DNA of 44,055 nucleotides from Flavobacteriales bacterium (GCA_029242765.1 JAQWTJ010000003.1:1-44055), one strand, 5' to 3'; counted from the first letter of the stretch, positions 24,991-34,704 are shown. The notes: generated by a model from the letters alone, not told the origin. Made by a program: numbers and translations.

Positions 24991-26688
24991 TCAATGTTCG
25001 AACTCGAGGTCGGCCTTCGCCTTCCTTGCAAGTGAGGAGTCTTTCTCAACGGCTGCGTCACGGTAGCTGTCCGCTCCGGCATTGTCGCCCAGGTGGGCGG
25101 CGATGATTGCGCTGATGTACGTGGCTACAGCCGAGTCATCGCCCGCGTTGTCCATGGTGGTCTTGGCTCCGTTGGCATCCCCGTTGAGCAATTTGGCCAG
25201 GGCGGCGTTGGCCGTGTTCTGGCCGCTCATGTTGGAGACCGCACCGCTGTAGTTGCCCTGTTGCACCTGCACCAGTGCCTTGTTGTACCGCACGTCATCG
25301 CCGGCGGCCGAAGCGGCACCGAGCAAAGAAGTTGCGCCTGACAAATCGCCGCGCATGCGCGCGATTGCACCGAGGTTGTTCATCACCACCGCATCGGCCT
25401 GCAGGGCGCGAGCAGCTTCGAATTGCTCAGCAGCTTGGTTCATACGCCCAAGGTCCATCAGGCACACGCCAGCGTTGTTGAATGCACGCCAGTCCCCAGC
25501 ATGCGCAGCTGCGCCGGCTTGGTACACCGTGAGTTTAGCCTCAGCACCTTCAATCAAAGTGGCGCCGTACAGCACTTCTTCAATTGTGAGCGACCCGGGG
25601 TTCGAGTTGCACAAAGCAACCAGTTCGGCGTCCGTGTAGCCTTCAATCTCATAGTTGAGCTCGATTTGCGAGCGGCGAAGCTGCGGCAAAATCTCGTCCT
25701 CAATCACCTTGTAAGTCTTAGAGATGTTGCGGATTTCCTCTTCCCGTCGTGTGTCGTCTGTGTACATAGAGAGCACGCGTAAAATCAAGGCCTTGTCAGC
25801 AATTTCGCTCGCGTTCATCAACGTTTTGAACCCAGCCCAGTCCTCACCTTTTGGGTCATTGCCATAAAAGGCCTCTACATTCTCAACAGAGATGCCGACC
25901 CTCCTCAACATGCGAGCCACGGCTTTGTTCGCACTCACTGCACGTTCCAAGGCGAGTTCCGAGTTCATTGCCATTTCACCTTCGGGTGAAGCAAAAGCTG
26001 AAACGGCCGTTCCGTTCAACACCACGCTGTCGTTCGCTGCGGCAAAGACGAGGAATTCCCCCAATTCCTTGATGTCCTCGTCCCTAAACTCTCCGCGCTT
26101 AACAGCCGAGCTGTTGTAGTCGTAGTTGATCTCAGCGTTTTGCGTGTGAGACACCACTCGTTGGAATGCGTCTTCGGCCAGGATGAAGCGGTCGTCGCTG
26201 ACGAGCAGGTTTTGCGTGGTGATCACACCATGGCCCAGTTCTACCGGTGCAAAGTCGACCGACTTGTTGCCAAGCGTGCCTTTGATGCGGAGCTCCAAGT
26301 GGGCTACATCTTCCATGGCGTCTTGAAAGTCCACCGAAGCCGAGTAGTTGAAACGCTTGCCCACGGCAAACGGCACGACGTCGTGGTTGCCTGCAGCATC
26401 TTCGCCTTGGAATCCTTGCGTACGAAAGGCGGATTCGCCTCCCTCCCAAACCAACACGGGCGTCACCTCCAAGATGGCCTTCTTGTGGAAGTACTTGGCG
26501 GGGAAGGTTCCGGTGATGGTAATTTCAACCTGGTCACCGCGCAATACGAGGTGGTCCGGGCTGACCTTCACGTTGAGGTCTTCGAGGGTTTTTTCCATTT
26601 TGCCTAATCCTCCACAGCTGGGGAGCATGATGATCAGGGCGAGAGCGGGCAACAAGGTGATGAGTTGCTGGCGGAATTGCTTGTACAT
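24991..26688 (-). CDS. OmpA-like/TPR lipoprotein
   Basis: A 565-residue predicted outer-membrane lipoprotein. ATG at 26688 gives a signal with 'LLPALALIIMLPSC', lipobox Cys25; the open frame to 26736 adds a non-hydrophobic run and is rejected. Residues ~30-160 form a beta-rich domain of unknown type. Residues ~185-265 resemble an OmpA C-terminal domain, with 'SAFASPEGEMAMNSELALER' in the place of the usual 'GHTD..G...N..LS..RA', so the peptidoglycan-binding Asp is not obvious. The C-terminal ~180 residues are TPR-like helices ('NNAGVCLMDLGRMNQAAEQF', 'NNLGAIARMRGDLSGA'). An OmpA-type module with TPRs is reminiscent of T9SS accessory proteins such as PorE, but the order differs; I do not assign it. 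Upstream of it on the same strand is accA (44 bases). Confidence 0.83.
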   Translation of the reverse strand: MYKQFRQQLITLLPALALIIMLPSCGGLGKMEKTLEDLNVKVSPDHLVLRGDQVEITITGTFPAKYFHKKAILEVTPVLVWEGGESAFRTQGFQGEDAAGNHDVVPFAVGKRFNYSASVDFQDAMEDVAHLELRIKGTLGNKSVDFAPVELGHGVITTQNLLVSDDRFILAEDAFQRVVSHTQNAEINYDYNSSAVKRGEFRDEDIKELGEFLVFAAANDSVVLNGTAVSAFASPEGEMAMNSELALERAVSANKAVARMLRRVGISVENVEAFYGNDPKGEDWAGFKTLMNASEIADKALILRVLSMYTDDTRREEEIRNISKTYKVIEDEILPQLRRSQIELNYEIEGYTDAELVALCNSNPGSLTIEEVLYGATLIEGAEAKLTVYQAGAAAHAGDWRAFNNAGVCLMDLGRMNQAAEQFEAARALQADAVVMNNLGAIARMRGDLSGATSLLGAASAAGDDVRYNKALVQVQQGNYSGAVSNMSGQNTANAALAKLLNGDANGAKTTMDNAGDDSAVATYISAIIAAHLGDNAGADSYRDAAVEKDSSLARKAKADLEFEH

Positions 26689-26732
26689 AGTGTTTTGAAC
26701 CGTATTCTGAGTGCGAAAGTAATTCGAGTAGC

Positions 26733-27683
26733 TCAATGCACCACACCCATAGCACTGAACTTGCGAATACGTGCCTCGATTCGCTTGTCGGCGTCCATTG
26801 GACTGAGCTTCTTCAGATGAAGTAAAACAGCCTCCTTCACTGCGTCTGTAGCCGCTTTGCGGTCGTTATGGGCCCCACCCAATGGTTCAGGAATGATGCC
26901 GTCAATCAATTTGTTCTCGAGCATATTATCCGCCGTTAGCTTAAGCGCATCGGCTGCTTCTATTTTATGATCCCAATTCCGCCACAAGATGGAACTGCAC
27001 GACTCTGGCGAGATCACCGAGTACCACGTGTGTTCCATCATGAGCACGCGGTCACCGATGCCTATGCCTAGTGCACCGCCCGAAGCACCCTCTCCGATGA
27101 TCACACAAATCACAGGCACCCGGAGTTCCATCATTTCTATCAGATTGCGTGCAATCGCCTCGCCTTGGCCTCGTTCCTCTGCCTCTAAACCAGGGTAGGC
27201 TCCAGGCGTGTCGATGAGGCACACTACGGGGCGGCCGAATTTTTCGGCGAGTTTCATCAGCCGGAGCGCCTTGCGGTAGCCTTCGGGGTTGGACATGCCG
27301 AAATTGCGGTACTGCCGCATCTTCGTGTTGATTCCTTTTTGCTGGCCAATGAACATGACGGCTTGACCATCGATTGTGCCCAGTCCGCCCACCATCGCTT
27401 TGTCGTCGCCCACATTTCGGTCGCCGTGCAGCTCCATGAAGTCGCCGCCGCTCAGGGCCTCGATGTGGTCCAGCGTGTAGGGGCGATCGGGATGCCGTGA
27501 AACTTGAACGCGCTGCCAAGGGGTGAGATTGGCATACAAGTCCTTCGAAACTTGGACAATCTTCTCCTCTAAATCTTCAAGGGTGGAGGTCATATTCACC
27601 TGCCCTTCAGCATCTATTTCACGGGCCTTCGCCTGCTGCTCGCGCAAGAGTTGGATCGGCTGTTCAAAGTCCAAGTAATTCAT
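26733..27683 (-). CDS. accA: Acetyl-CoA carboxylase carboxyltransferase, alpha subunit
   Basis: A 316-residue AccA, which with AccD forms the carboxyltransferase of acetyl-CoA carboxylase, the first step of fatty-acid synthesis. '[14 protein letters not shown]' opens the coiled N-terminus. '[20 protein letters not shown]' and '[20 protein letters not shown]' are signature stretches, with '[20 protein letters not shown]' and '[20 protein letters not shown]'. '[20 protein letters not shown]' follows. Full length. It reads leftward just upstream of the OmpA/TPR lipoprotein and just downstream of rdgB; fabD is nearby but in a different transcription unit. Confidence 0.97.
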   Translation of the reverse strand: MNYLDFEQPIQLLREQQAKAREIDAEGQVNMTSTLEDLEEKIVQVSKDLYANLTPWQRVQVSRHPDRPYTLDHIEALSGGDFMELHGDRNVGDDKAMVGGLGTIDGQAVMFIGQQKGINTKMRQYRNFGMSNPEGYRKALRLMKLAEKFGRPVVCLIDTPGAYPGLEAEERGQGEAIARNLIEMMELRVPVICVIIGEGASGGALGIGIGDRVLMMEHTWYSVISPESCSSILWRNWDHKIEAADALKLTADNMLENKLIDGIIPEPLGGAHNDRKAATDAVKEAVLLHLKKLSPMDADKRIEARIRKFSAMGVVH

Positions 27684-27726
27684 CGTGGTCTTCTTTCTCA
27701 GCGCAAACCTAAGATGCCTTGGCTAA

Positions 27727-28353
27727 TTAATGCGCTTCAAGTAGATATTCGACCATGGCGCGCACGGCGTGTCCACGGTGACTTATGGCGTTTTTTTCGT
27801 CGGCCGGCATTTCGGCAAAGGTCAATTCGTGCTGCTCTTGGCCCTCGTCGTCAATCGTTGTGGGCGCAAAAACCGGGTCGTACCCGAAGCCTTCGTGCCC
27901 CGTTTGTTCGTTGCGGATTTGGCCCTTGCAGACACCCTCAAAGAGGGTGGTCTTGCCGCCTTGGATGAGGGCCATGCTGGTGCGAAATTGGGCTTTGCGG
28001 CTGGGGGCGTCTTGCAAATCATGGATGAGCTTGTGCATGTTCGCTTTGGCGTCCGCTTCAGGGCCGGCAAATCGCGCGGTGTGCACACCCGGCCGGCCGC
28101 CAAGGGCCTCAACCTCCAGCCCCGTGTCATCGGCAAAACAATCGACGCCGAAGCGCTCCGCTACGTAGGCGGCCTTCATGCGCGCATTCCCCTGTAAATC
28201 ATGCGCTGTTTCTGGGATTTCGTCCTCGCATCCGATGTCATCTAAGCTCAATACGTTGAATTGCTCCTTGAGCAGCGCAGAGATTTCGCGAACCTTGCCT
28301 GGGTTTCGCGTGACAAAAACAAGTTGAGGTCGGGAAGCGGCTTCGTCGGTCAT
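27727..28353 (-). CDS. rdgB: XTP/dITP diphosphatase (HAM1/RdgB family)
   Basis: A 208-residue house-cleaning pyrophosphatase that hydrolyses non-canonical purine NTPs such as XTP and ITP. 'QLVFVTRNPGKVREI' is the phosphate-binding N-terminus, and 'CFADDTGLEVEALGGRPGVH' with 'ARFAG' holds the metal-binding Asp residues. 'EGFGYDPVFAP' and 'MPADEKNAISHRGHAV' are the C-terminal signatures. Full length, ATG at 28353. It starts the accA-side leftward cluster and is divergent from the giant adhesin gene. Confidence 0.96.
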   Translation of the reverse strand: MTDEAASRPQLVFVTRNPGKVREISALLKEQFNVLSLDDIGCEDEIPETAHDLQGNARMKAAYVAERFGVDCFADDTGLEVEALGGRPGVHTARFAGPEADAKANMHKLIHDLQDAPSRKAQFRTSMALIQGGKTTLFEGVCKGQIRNEQTGHEGFGYDPVFAPTTIDDEGQEQHELTFAEMPADEKNAISHRGHAVRAMVEYLLEAH

Positions 28354-28378
28354 CTCACGGCAAGATGCATCGGCTTGT

Positions 28379-28386
28379 CAAAAATA
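28379..28386 (-). promoter_or_regulatory. Possible -7 promoter element before rdgB
   Basis: On the minus strand this reads TATTTTTG, an exact TAnnTTTG match, 25 bases before the rdgB ATG. No TTG-type -33 element sits at 19 bases, so support is partial. Confidence 0.35.
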
Positions 28387-28453
28387 CGGCATTGGTTTCG
28401 ATGTAATGCCTTTGTAGTCGTACTGAGCGGGGTATAATCATAGATAGATAGCC

Positions 28454-28484
28454 ATTGTGAATTGAGTTCTCTGGGCTATTTTTA
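28454..28484 (+). promoter_or_regulatory. Bacteroidota-type promoter of the giant HYR protein gene
   Basis: ATTG (28454-28457) and TATTTTTA (28477-28484) are separated by exactly 19 bases, close to the TTTG-N19-TAnnTTTG consensus of Bacteroidota housekeeping promoters (last -7 base differs). Transcription would begin near 28490, leaving a ~15-base leader before the ATG at 28506. Confidence 0.5.
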
Positions 28485-28505
28485 ACACGACCAAATCTCA
28501 TTGCT

Positions 28506-31500
28506 ATGAAAGGCTTTTTGTCTTGCGCTTTTGCCGCCCTCATTTTTTGTTGTTTCAACACCGTTTCTGCATTCACTCCAGTTCCCACGCCTCATGGCGT
28601 TGAGGATATCGAGGGTTGCATAGATCCTGACGGTTGCAACTACAACATCGACGCAACCATCGATGACGGTTCATGCACCTTTCCGGAAGGGGACTGCGAC
28701 GAATGTTGCGGACTCGTTGACGGAACAGGTTGGATTGTAGACAACGACGCTGACGACGACGGCGTTTGTGATGAAGACGAAATCGGTGGATGCTATGATG
28801 CCACTGCTTGCAACTACAACGATGCAGCCACCAATGAAGGCCCTTGTATTTATGCAGGGGAGTGCGAGGCGTGTTCGGGTGAAACCAACGGACTAGGCAC
28901 TGTGGTTATTGACGACCCCGATGCTCCTGCATTTGTTTCACCTCCTGCAGATGCCACGGAGTCATGTGACGCGGTATCTGACATACCAGAGGTTGTGGTC
29001 ACAGATTATTGCGATGACAATCCGACGATCGACTTTAGCGAGGATATAGAGCTAGGAGATTGTCCACAGAATTATGTGTCGACGCGCACGTGGACGGCCA
29101 CTGACTATGCCGGAAACGTGGCAATCCATGTTCAAGTTGTTACAGTGGAGGACACAGACGCCCCTGAGCTCAGCGCCTATCCTGCCAATGCGACGGAGTC
29201 CTGTGACGCGGTATCTACTGCTGAGACGTTGACGGCTACAGACAACTGTGATCCTGCTGTGTCGGTTGACTTCACTGAGACCAGCACGGACGCTGGTAAC
29301 GGATGCAACTACACGATCACCCGCACCTGGAGTACTGAGGACTGCTCGGGCAATGAAACGACCCACACGCAGACGATTACGGTTGAGGACAGTTCAGCTC
29401 CCACGCTCAGTGACGCTCCTGCCAATGCGACGGAGTCTTGTGACGCGGTCTCTACTGCGGCTACATTGACCGCTTCGGACAACTGTGATGATGTCGTGTC
29501 GGTTCTCTTGACTGAGCACACCCACTGGCCCAACGGCGAAAGCTGCAACTATACGATCACCCGCACCTGGAGTGCGACGGACTGCCAGGGCAACAACACA
29601 ACCCACGTGCAGACGATTGCGGTTGAGGACACGGAAGATCCTACGCTCAGTGGCGCCCCTGCCGATATTACGATTGATTGCAGTGAAGTGCTGCCTATGG
29701 GTACGAGTATTCGTTCTAATGAATTGTATGTCGCATCAACAGGATTTGATCTTGGTGATAATGAAGCTTCATATCAAGGTATTGAGGGCTTTGTAATAGC
29801 CACTACGTTCCAACTCAATTTGGAATATCAACCCGGTGTTGACAGTGATGCGGTTGATGTATTCAATAATTACGGTGAAGGCACCGTACACAATTGGATG
29901 GATCCAGAAAATTATGTGATGACCATTAATGAAGCAGGTGGTTTGCCTGCTTGGAATTATAGCGCCGCTGAAGCTGATGAAATGGACGCGGATCTACAAT
30001 GGACAATTACCGGTTGGGGTCAAACCATACTTGGTGGTATTATAGAACCCGGTAGACTTGTTGTCACTACAGATTATAGACCTTTTGATGCGGATGCATA
30101 TGTAAATGATATTGAAGTGTTCGAAGGCACTATTTTACAGGAAGTCATTGCCTATACGTTTGAAGGTGATGCCGCTGATATTGGATCGGGCACACAGCTT
30201 GGCGTGGAGTTGTTAGAGGATAATCTCCCAGCAGATGCCACAGAGGAATGTGACAATGTTTCTGATGCAGCCACTTTGACTGCGACAGACAACTGCCAGG
30301 ACGTGGATGTCAGCCTCGCAATCGATACGGTCGGTCACGACGACGACTGCCCGCACAATTACACCATCACGCGGACTTGGTCTGTGGAAGACTGCGCCGG
30401 CAATTCAAACTCTCACACGCAGACCATCACCGTGGAAGACTCAACTGCGCCTACGTTCAATGAGGACTTGCCAGCGGACGCTACGGAGGAGTGCGACGCC
30501 ATTTCTTTAGCGGCGGTCTTGACGGCCAGCGACAACTGCGATATGGTTGAAGTGGACTTCACGGAAACGAGCGCTGAAGGCGACTGCCCACAAGAGCAGA
30601 CCATCACGCGCCACTGGACGGTGAGCGATTGCGCCGGTAACACCACCGAGCACACGCAGACCATTGAAGTGGTTGACACGACGGCTCCAGATGCGCCTGC
30701 AATTACGTGTCCAGATGATGCGACTCTATTATTGGACGATGACTGCTGGGTCGATTCGAGTACAGCTGCCACTGATGAGGCTACGGCCACAACCAGTGAC
30801 AACTGCGACGACGCGCCTTCAATGGACATCACTCACGAGGACAGCGCCCCGATTATGTCGTGCTCTGCAACCGATGGTGAGGCCAATGGCAGCTACAGCT
30901 TTACGCGGACCTTCACGGCCACGGCCACGGATGCTTGTGGAAACGTGAGTGAGTCGACCTCTTGCACGCAGACCATTACGGTGAACGATGAGATCGCGCC
31001 GGAGTTTGATGCGAGCGATGTGTTCTCGATAGCCTGTGACGAATACAGCGATGAGGATCAGTACGAAGTGGCTGCCTCAGACAATTGTGATGGAGACGTG
31101 ACCATCACCATCTTGAGCAACAACGGTGCGAGCGGAAGCTGTGCAGGAACCATCTATCGTATATACGAAGCAACCGATGATTGCGGCAACGCTACGGAAT
31201 TCGGACAGACAATCAACTTGATTGACTCGGTGAACCCTGTGGTGACGATTGATTTTTGCCCTGGAGATGTGACGCTTGACGCAGATGCTGATTGTGATGC
31301 TGATACGGGCACAGATGATCAGGGCATGGCCACGGCCAGTGCTACAGACAACTGTGACGAAGATCCTGAGGTGAACATTGAAGTGAGCGACAGCGATCCT
31401 GTTTCAGTGTGCGAGGGCAGTTACAGCTTCACGCGGACGTTCACGGCTACGGCAATGGATCACTGCGAAAACACGCATACGGCGTCGTGCTCACAGCTGA

Positions 31501-34500
31501 TCACGGTTCAAGATGTGACCGACCCAACTTTGTCAGACGCCGCAGATAAGACGGTCGAGTGTGACGGTATGGGCAACACGGACGACTTGGATGCCTTCCT
31601 CGCCACCCACGGTGGTGCTGAGGCCAGCGACAATTGTAGCGAGATTACTTGGAGCGATGACTTCACAGCCTTGAGCGACGATTGCGGTGCAACCGGTTCG
31701 GCTACAGTGACCTTTACGGCAAGCGACGACTGCGGAAACAGCAGCTCGACTTCGGCTACGTTTACCATTGTAGATACGACTGATCCAGAGATTACAGCCG
31801 ACGAAACGACCGCGGTCCTGTGCGACGAGTTTGACATGGATGCATTGTACGCCATCACGGCAAGCGATGATTGCGGTTCAGCAACGATTGAAATCACCAC
31901 GCAAGCGGAAGTGAGCGGTGCATGCGCCGGTTCATACTACCGTTTGTACACAGTGACGGACGAGTGCGGTAACATCTCAACCTTCAACCAAACGGTTGAC
32001 TTGGTCGATGAGACGGACCCTGAGTTTGTTGAAGATTTGCCAGCGGATGCGACTGAAGAGTGCGATGCAGTTTCACCGGCTTCAGTCTTGACAGCCACGG
32101 ACAACTGCGACGACGATGTCGAAGTGAACTTCTCGTCTTCTACAGACTATGGTGACGATGATTGTGTGCATACGTACACCATCACGCGGACTTGGTCTGT
32201 GACGGATCATTGTGATAACACCACGACCCACACGCAAACGGTGACGGTAGAGGACACGACGAGCCCTGCGTTTGTCGAGGACTTGCCAGCTGATGCGACC
32301 GAGGAGTGCGACGCTGTATCGGACGCTGCTACCTTGACGGCGACGGACAACTGCGATACAGCCATCACGGTTGATTTCTCAGAGACTTCGTCGGACGATG
32401 ATGATTGTGCCAATGACTACACCTTGACACGCACGTGGACGGTGACCGATTGTGCAGGCAATACGACTTCGCATACGCAAACAGTGACAGTGGAAGACAC
32501 AACGGACCCAGCGTTCGTTGAGGATCTCCCAGCTGATGCCACAGAGGAGTGCAGCGCAGTTTCAGACGCTGCTACCTTGACGGCCACTGACAACTGCGAT
32601 GCTGTTGATGTGGAGTTTGAAGAGACCACCTCTGACGACGACGATTGCGCAAGCGACTACACCATCACACGGACTTGGACGGTGAGTGATTGTTCCGGCA
32701 ATGAAATCTCCCACACCCAGACCATCACGGTGGAGGACACGACGGACCCTGCGTTTGTCGAGGCCTTGCCTGCGGATGCTACTGAGGAGTGCGACGCAGT
32801 GTCGGACGCCGCAGTCTTGACGGCGACGGACAACTGTGACGATGTGACGGTTGAGTACTCAGAGTCTACGGCTGACGATGATGATTGTGCCAATGACTAC
32901 ACGATTACGCGTTCCTGGACCGTGAGCGACTGCTCGGGCAACTCGACTTCGCACACTCAGACCATCACGGTGGAGGACACGACGGACCCTGCGTTTGTCG
33001 AGGCCTTGCCTGCGGATGAAACGGTGTCTTGTGAGGCCGTGCCTGCAGCTGACACCTTGACGGCCACGGACAACTGCGACGATGTGACGGTGGACTTTGA
33101 GGAGAGCAACACCTCAGGTGATTGCGACCAGAGCTACACGATTACGCGGACTTGGAGTACGAGCGACTGTTCGGGCAATGACATCTCCCACACCCAAGTG
33201 GTAACTGTGGTGGATGAAACAGCTCCAGAGTTGACGGTGCTCTACGGCGGAGACGCTGCAGCAGATGCTGAAGTGGATTGTGCTGACGAGCTCCTCGAGT
33301 TCACATCAAGCGCCACAGACAACTGCGGTGATGTGACCATTACACATGCAATCGACACGGTCAGTTCTGATGAGTGTGGAAACAGTGTGGTGGACCACAC
33401 GTTCACTGCTCTAGACGAGTGCGCCAACGAAACGGTCCAGACCTTCACGTTGACGGTTCAAGACGGTATCGCGCCGCAGTTCACAGAAACCTGTGGTCTT
33501 ACCAACGGTCAATCGAACGACGTATGCTGCGAGAATCACCTTGGCGATGTCACCATCCCAGATGCTTGTGATACGGAGGCTACAGATAACTGCAGCGATG
33601 TCGATATCGACTATGAGCAGACGTCTGTGGGCGAATATGCTCCGACGGAGGATGTCGAGCGTTTCTGCACAACGGCCAATCCTGCGGCCTTCGCCGATGG
33701 AGAGACATGCAACGGATACGATCCACACGCACTCCGCTTGTTTGGCTTCCCAGGTGACGAGTTCTATACGGCATCTGATGCCGGATTGGTTGAGCACCTG
33801 GTCAACGGCGACATGCACATCACGCAGACGGTCTACGGAACGGATGATCCAACAACTGGATTTGTGCTGGATGTGACGTACACGGATGGTTTGGACTTCG
33901 ACGCATGGATTTCGCAAGATTTCCCAACGAGCTACAAGCGCGATTGCGGCGATTTGACCGATGATCACGAAAACTGGATGTACTACGTGATGAGCAGCGG
34001 TACGCTGACCGGCTTTGGTGACATGGACGGTGTGACGCTCAGTTTGAGCCATCAGCCAGCCAACCACTACTTCGGCTTCCAAGTCGGTGTTGCAGCCAAT
34101 AACATGAACGACAACTACGGTTATAGTGGTTGGTTGATGTGGTCTGGTGCCATTGGTGAGGACGAGCTCATGGGCTCTGGAGACATCTTCGGTGATCTGG
34201 ACTGCTGCTTGCCATATGAATTGGTCCGCACGTACACAGCTTCAGATTGCACGGGCAATGAGACGGAGTTCAGCTACACGCTCAACATCACCGGTGAGGA
34301 GTGTGAAGATGGAGGTTCTGGAATCTCGGGCGGTCAGTCCTCGGACGACCATTCTGCGACGGTTATCGGTGGAGCAGGAAGCACGAACAAGATTCCAATC
34401 TCTGTGACGAATCTCACGCCGAACCCTACGGCAGATTATTCTCAGCTCGGGTTTGTGGTGATTGATGACATGCGGATTCGCGTGGACATGATGACCATGC

Positions 34501-34658
34501 AAGGCGTGCTTGTTGAAGAGCTGTTCGATGGATTGGCCGCAGGCAATGTGGTTCACATGCTGGATATCAATGCAGACGCGTTGCAAAGCGGTATGTATCA
34601 GATCCGCTTGTCGAGCAACCAGTACTCGATTGTGAAGAAGCTCTTGGTCACCGACTAA
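28506..34658 (+). CDS. Giant HYR-repeat adhesin-like protein with T9SS sorting domain
   Basis: A 2050-residue secreted, strongly acidic protein. Residues 1-22 are a signal peptide (LSCAFAALIFCCFNTVSA). Next come two Cys-rich modules, 'GCIDPDGCNYNIDATIDDGS' at ~37 and 'GCYDATACNYNDAATNEGPC' at ~96. From ~137 to ~1690 there are about 17 HYR-like units of ~80 residues, each beginning D-x-x-x-P and carrying 'PADATEECDAVSDAATLTAT', DNC, 'ITRTWSVTDC.GN..THTQTI' and VED. Two non-repeat inserts break the series (~398-571 and ~1700-1910). The last ~85 residues are a type A T9SS sorting domain: 'NLTPNPTADYSQLGF', then 'DINADALQSGMYQIRLSSNQ' and a Lys-Leu ending. HYR units are immunoglobulin-like and often mediate adhesion. 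Surface display and Ca2+ binding are inference from the family and the Asp content. Single-gene transcript flanked by promoter and terminator. Confidence 0.93.
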   Translation: MKGFLSCAFAALIFCCFNTVSAFTPVPTPHGVEDIEGCIDPDGCNYNIDATIDDGSCTFPEGDCDECCGLVDGTGWIVDNDADDDGVCDEDEIGGCYDATACNYNDAATNEGPCIYAGECEACSGETNGLGTVVIDDPDAPAFVSPPADATESCDAVSDIPEVVVTDYCDDNPTIDFSEDIELGDCPQNYVSTRTWTATDYAGNVAIHVQVVTVEDTDAPELSAYPANATESCDAVSTAETLTATDNCDPAVSVDFTETSTDAGNGCNYTITRTWSTEDCSGNETTHTQTITVEDSSAPTLSDAPANATESCDAVSTAATLTASDNCDDVVSVLLTEHTHWPNGESCNYTITRTWSATDCQGNNTTHVQTIAVEDTEDPTLSGAPADITIDCSEVLPMGTSIRSNELYVASTGFDLGDNEASYQGIEGFVIATTFQLNLEYQPGVDSDAVDVFNNYGEGTVHNWMDPENYVMTINEAGGLPAWNYSAAEADEMDADLQWTITGWGQTILGGIIEPGRLVVTTDYRPFDADAYVNDIEVFEGTILQEVIAYTFEGDAADIGSGTQLGVELLEDNLPADATEECDNVSDAATLTATDNCQDVDVSLAIDTVGHDDDCPHNYTITRTWSVEDCAGNSNSHTQTITVEDSTAPTFNEDLPADATEECDAISLAAVLTASDNCDMVEVDFTETSAEGDCPQEQTITRHWTVSDCAGNTTEHTQTIEVVDTTAPDAPAITCPDDATLLLDDDCWVDSSTAATDEATATTSDNCDDAPSMDITHEDSAPIMSCSATDGEANGSYSFTRTFTATATDACGNVSESTSCTQTITVNDEIAPEFDASDVFSIACDEYSDEDQYEVAASDNCDGDVTITILSNNGASGSCAGTIYRIYEATDDCGNATEFGQTINLIDSVNPVVTIDFCPGDVTLDADADCDADTGTDDQGMATASATDNCDEDPEVNIEVSDSDPVSVCEGSYSFTRTFTATAMDHCENTHTASCSQLITVQDVTDPTLSDAADKTVECDGMGNTDDLDAFLATHGGAEASDNCSEITWSDDFTALSDDCGATGSATVTFTASDDCGNSSSTSATFTIVDTTDPEITADETTAVLCDEFDMDALYAITASDDCGSATIEITTQAEVSGACAGSYYRLYTVTDECGNISTFNQTVDLVDETDPEFVEDLPADATEECDAVSPASVLTATDNCDDDVEVNFSSSTDYGDDDCVHTYTITRTWSVTDHCDNTTTHTQTVTVEDTTSPAFVEDLPADATEECDAVSDAATLTATDNCDTAITVDFSETSSDDDDCANDYTLTRTWTVTDCAGNTTSHTQTVTVEDTTDPAFVEDLPADATEECSAVSDAATLTATDNCDAVDVEFEETTSDDDDCASDYTITRTWTVSDCSGNEISHTQTITVEDTTDPAFVEALPADATEECDAVSDAAVLTATDNCDDVTVEYSESTADDDDCANDYTITRSWTVSDCSGNSTSHTQTITVEDTTDPAFVEALPADETVSCEAVPAADTLTATDNCDDVTVDFEESNTSGDCDQSYTITRTWSTSDCSGNDISHTQVVTVVDETAPELTVLYGGDAAADAEVDCADELLEFTSSATDNCGDVTITHAIDTVSSDECGNSVVDHTFTALDECANETVQTFTLTVQDGIAPQFTETCGLTNGQSNDVCCENHLGDVTIPDACDTEATDNCSDVDIDYEQTSVGEYAPTEDVERFCTTANPAAFADGETCNGYDPHALRLFGFPGDEFYTASDAGLVEHLVNGDMHITQTVYGTDDPTTGFVLDVTYTDGLDFDAWISQDFPTSYKRDCGDLTDDHENWMYYVMSSGTLTGFGDMDGVTLSLSHQPANHYFGFQVGVAANNMNDNYGYSGWLMWSGAIGEDELMGSGDIFGDLDCCLPYELVRTYTASDCTGNETEFSYTLNITGEECEDGGSGISGGQSSDDHSATVIGGAGSTNKIPISVTNLTPNPTADYSQLGFVVIDDMRIRVDMMTMQGVLVEELFDGLAAGNVVHMLDINADALQSGMYQIRLSSNQYSIVKKLLVTD
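32007..33212 (+). repeat. Five tandem ~240-bp HYR-coding repeats
   Basis: The most regular part of the repeat region. Units begin at 32007, 32253, 32496, 32736 and 32976, with lengths 246, 243, 240, 240 and 237 bases, always a multiple of three. Protein sequence is nearly constant at the unit boundary (VEDTTDPAFVE.LPAD) and varies in the acidic middle. 32718-32778 and 32958-33018 are identical over 61 bases. This is the pattern expected of recent in-frame duplication or gene conversion. Confidence 0.85.
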
Positions 34659-34704
34659 GCGCAAGCGATGAGCTGGCTTTTTAAAGCCTGTTTAAACGAA
34701 ATAG

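Noticed and set aside
28433-28438. TATAAT before the adhesin gene
   Set aside because: Looks like an E. coli sigma-70 -10 element, but Bacteroidota promoters use TAnnTTTG, and the ATTG-N19-TATTTTTA site nearer the ATG fits better.
28911-33580. Possible CRISPR-like or satellite array
   Set aside because: The periodic sequence is in-frame HYR-coding DNA with ~240-base units; no short direct repeats with unique spacers.
33411-34082. Minus-strand reading frame of about 220 residues inside the giant adhesin gene
   Set aside because: Antisense to an intact secreted-protein frame with a T9SS domain; no recognisable motif.
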